From positions 3,839,101 through 3,903,100 of the forward strand of contig NZ_CP036455.1 in assembly GCF_004323735.1 (NCBI RefSeq): 64,000 nt of DNA, in the 5' to 3' direction. Of this stretch, positions 62,523-64,000 are shown piece by piece (positions within the stretch are counted from its first letter, which is position 1; each line of letters starts with the position of its first letter). This stretch comes from Streptomonospora litoralis. Its GTDB lineage: Bacteria; Actinomycetota; Actinomycetes; Streptosporangiales; Streptosporangiaceae. The position numbers and the translations under genes are program-made. Under the pieces are notes generated by a model. The model was not told the origin of the DNA. It made no database searches and saw only the letters and a program-made list of their open reading frames with translations.

Positions 62523-63188
62523 GTGCAGATCAACCGCATCGTCGACCTGAGCCGACCCGTGGGACCCGAGACCCAGGCTTTTCCCGGTGACCGGGAGCCC
62601 AGTCTGGAGCGTTCGGCCACCGTGGCCGTCGAGGGCTACAACTCCACGGGTGTGCACATGAGCTCGCACAGCGGCACGCACGCCGACGCGCCCTACCACT
62701 TCCTGGACGACGGGCCGCGGCTGGAGGAGCTGTCGCTGGGGCAGTTCACCGGCGCGGCCGTGGTGGTGGAGGCCACGGGCCGGGCCGACCGCTCCCCTAT
62801 CACCGCCGAGGATCTGGCGCCCTGGCGGGAGCGGTTCGCGCCCGGGGCGGCGGTGCTGCTGCACACCGGGTGGGCGGACCATTACGGCACTTCGCGCTAC
62901 TTCGACCACCCCTACCTCGCCGGGGACGCGGCGCGACTGCTGGTCGAGGCGGGGGTGCGGTGCGTGGGCATCGACGCGCCCAGTCCGGACTCGACACCGC
63001 ACGGCCCGCATCCCGAGGGCGACTGGGCGGCGCACATGAGTGTGCTGGGCGCGGGAGGCACCATCGTGGAGAACCTCTGCGGCCTGGAGCGCATCGACTT
63101 CGCCGATCCGCTGTTCGTCGCGCTGCCGATCCGCCTCAGCAGCGGAGACGGCGCGCCGGTGCGGGCCGTGGCCATGGGGTTCGGCTGA
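62523..63188 (+). CDS. cyclase/kynurenine formamidase-family hydrolase
   Basis: 221 residues. The metal motif HSGTHADAPYHFLDDG (HXGTHXDXPXH) lies near residue 52, and GTIVENLCGLERID near the C-terminus is family-typical. GTG at 62523 is chosen, with AGGAG four bases upstream; it gives VQINRIVDLSRPV. These manganese or zinc enzymes hydrolyse N-formylkynurenine or close cyclic imides. No other tryptophan-degradation gene is nearby, so the substrate is open. Confidence 0.88.
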   Translation: MQINRIVDLSRPVGPETQAFPGDREPSLERSATVAVEGYNSTGVHMSSHSGTHADAPYHFLDDGPRLEELSLGQFTGAAVVVEATGRADRSPITAEDLAPWRERFAPGAAVLLHTGWADHYGTSRYFDHPYLAGDAARLLVEAGVRCVGIDAPSPDSTPHGPHPEGDWAAHMSVLGAGGTIVENLCGLERIDFADPLFVALPIRLSSGDGAPVRAVAMGFG

Positions 63189-63235
63189 CCGCGGCCGGCG
63201 GTCGCGGCCACGCGGCGGCGCGTGGCGACCGCGCG

Positions 63236-63277
63236 CTCTCCCGGCCCGCCGCGGACGCGGTCGCGGCCGGGAGAGCA
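63236..63277. terminator. bidirectional terminator between cyclase and cvnD-2
   Basis: Perfect 12-base arms GCTCTCCCGGCC and GGCCGGGAGAGC with an 18-base loop, between two convergent genes. It can end both transcripts. Confidence 0.6.
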
Positions 63278-63278
63278 C

Positions 63279-63869
63279 CTATCGCCAGGAGCCCTGTCCG
63301 CCGGTGGAGGTGGGCTGTCCGGCACCGCCGGGGTCGCCGACGGTGATGGCGTGCTCCACCAGCGTGATGAGCGTGGACTTGGTGGAGGCGCGGTCGCGTG
63401 CGTCGACCTGGACGATGGGGATCTCCGGGCTGAGGGTGAGCGCGTCGCGCACCTCCTGGGCCGCGTGCGGGTAGTACCCGTCGAACCCGTTGATCGCCAC
63501 GACGAAGGGCAGCCGCGCCTCTTCGAAGTAGTCGATAGCGGGGAAGCAGTCGGCCAGACGGCGGGTGTCGACCAGCACCACGGCCCCGATGGCACCTTTG
63601 ACCAGGTCGTCCCACATGAACCAGAAGCGGTGCTGGCCCGGCGTGCCGAACAGGTAGAGGATGAGGTCGGAGTCCAGCGAGACCCGGCCGAAGTCCATGG
63701 CCACCGTGGTGGTCTGCTTGTCCGGCGTCTTGGCGAGGTCGTCGACCCCGACGCTGGCGCTGGTCATGACCGCTTCGGTAGTCAGCGGCACGATCTCGGA
63801 GACGGAGCCGACGAACGTCGTCTTGCCTACACCGAAGCCTCCGGCGACGACGATCTTGACCGACGTCAT
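63279..63869 (-). CDS. cvnD: conservon GTPase CvnD-2
   Basis: 196 residues, a close relative of the first copy but lacking its N-terminal extension. P-loop GGFGVGKTTFVGSVSE is at residues 9-24, then TTTVAMDFGR and FGTPGQHRFWFMWDDL; the G4 position reads INGFDG. ATG at 63869. It should follow cvnA, cvnB and cvnC on the minus strand, but an IS630-like gene appears within 82 bases upstream. The C-terminal tail is Gly/Ser-rich. Expression may now depend on a promoter in or near the insertion. Confidence 0.88.
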   Translation of the reverse strand: MTSVKIVVAGGFGVGKTTFVGSVSEIVPLTTEAVMTSASVGVDDLAKTPDKQTTTVAMDFGRVSLDSDLILYLFGTPGQHRFWFMWDDLVKGAIGAVVLVDTRRLADCFPAIDYFEEARLPFVVAINGFDGYYPHAAQEVRDALTLSPEIPIVQVDARDRASTKSTLITLVEHAITVGDPGGAGQPTSTGGQGSWR

Positions 63870-63903
63870 CGCACTCGCCGCGGCACCGCCCTCGTCGGCC
63901 GCG

Positions 63904-63933
63904 CTAGTGTTCTGCGCCTGAAATCCGTTTCAT
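63904..63933 (-). pseudogene. cvnC: possible 3' end of cvnC-2
   Basis: On the minus strand a frame reads K-R-I-S-G-A-E-H and stops at 63904, where the CvnC C-terminus would be (other copies end in LDGIRRL-like sequence). Coding similarity ends there, next to the putative insertion. Short, so tentative. Confidence 0.35.
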
Positions 63934-63950
63934 AAGTGTAGGCTTCGGAG

Positions 63951-64000
63951 ATGGTGAAGACGGGTCGGCCGAAGAAGGCCGAGTTGACGGTGACCGAGGC
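63951..64000 (+). CDS. 5' end of a probable IS630-family transposase (runs off window)
   Basis: ATG at 63951 opens MVKTGRPKKAELTVTE, which looks like the start of IS630-type transposases (TGRPKAEL followed by LTxEER). Only 16 codons are visible. The preceding bases (from 63935, AAGTGTAGGCTTCGG) could be the element's terminal repeat, adjoining a TA dinucleotide, the family's usual target. Confidence 0.5.
   Translation, partial: MVKTGRPKKAELTVTE

Overview
The window is chromosomal DNA of a high-GC actinomycete (most codons end in G or C; gene order is actinobacterial). A conservon, a PimA/PatA/CDP-alcohol phosphotransferase block and an argCJBDFRGH cluster suggest Streptosporangiales, probably a Nocardiopsaceae member (Nocardiopsis, Streptomonospora or Thermobifida-like). 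That placement is inferred from gene content, not from a search. Nearly all genes lie on the minus strand; the exceptions are a kinase-like gene, a DUF349 gene, a cyclase, a 46-residue zinc-finger ORF and transposase fragments.

Layout by region. 1-5069: the N-terminal part of a CbiX-like protein, then a complete conservon (CvnD, CvnC, CvnB, CvnA). 5850-14765: arginine biosynthesis, reading argC-argJ-argB-argD-argF-argR-argG-argH, with a double ArgR operator before argC and tight couplings between argB, argD, argF and argR. 15041-18568: a putative amine-catabolism cluster (FAD oxidoreductase, MarR regulator, class III aminotransferase). 18887-26432: translation genes pheS-pheT and infC-rpmI-rplT-trmH, with an orphan PAS histidine kinase between trmH and pheS. 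26709-33694: aroE, mltG, ruvX, alaS and two small membrane proteins, mostly with ATGA overlaps. 34016-39074: kinase-like protein, rarA, PP2C phosphatase. 39452-43130: a disturbed region with a zinc-finger microprotein, a collapsed IS200/IS605 element, an aspS of alphaproteobacterial type and a metallo-beta-lactamase hydrolase. 43550-54928: DUF349, cupin, relA, apt, yajC, ruvB, ruvA, ruvC, a DUF4282 protein, yebC, pdxT and pdxS. 55165-62407: LemA-like protein, pimA, acyltransferase, CDP-alcohol phosphotransferase, DCC protein, HIT hydrolase, TerC, DUF885 peptidase. 62523-64000: cyclase, a second conservon GTPase, and the edge of a probable IS630-type element that seems to have cut into the preceding cvnC.

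How the parts work together: the arginine genes cover the acetylated route from glutamate through ornithine and citrulline to arginine, with their own repressor in the operon. The ruv genes, ruvX and rarA serve recombination and fork repair; pdxST makes PLP, used by ArgD and the class III aminotransferase; relA and the aminoacyl-tRNA synthetases link amino-acid supply to growth control. The PimA block builds phosphatidylinositol mannosides.

The most notable items are a solitary 29-base sequence matching type I-E CRISPR repeats in the 5' leader of the orphan kinase, the apparently leaderless RanBP2-type zinc-finger ORF, the foreign-looking aspS where hisS-aspS would be expected, and the absence of secD-secF between yajC and apt. 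No tRNA, rRNA or CRISPR array was recognised.
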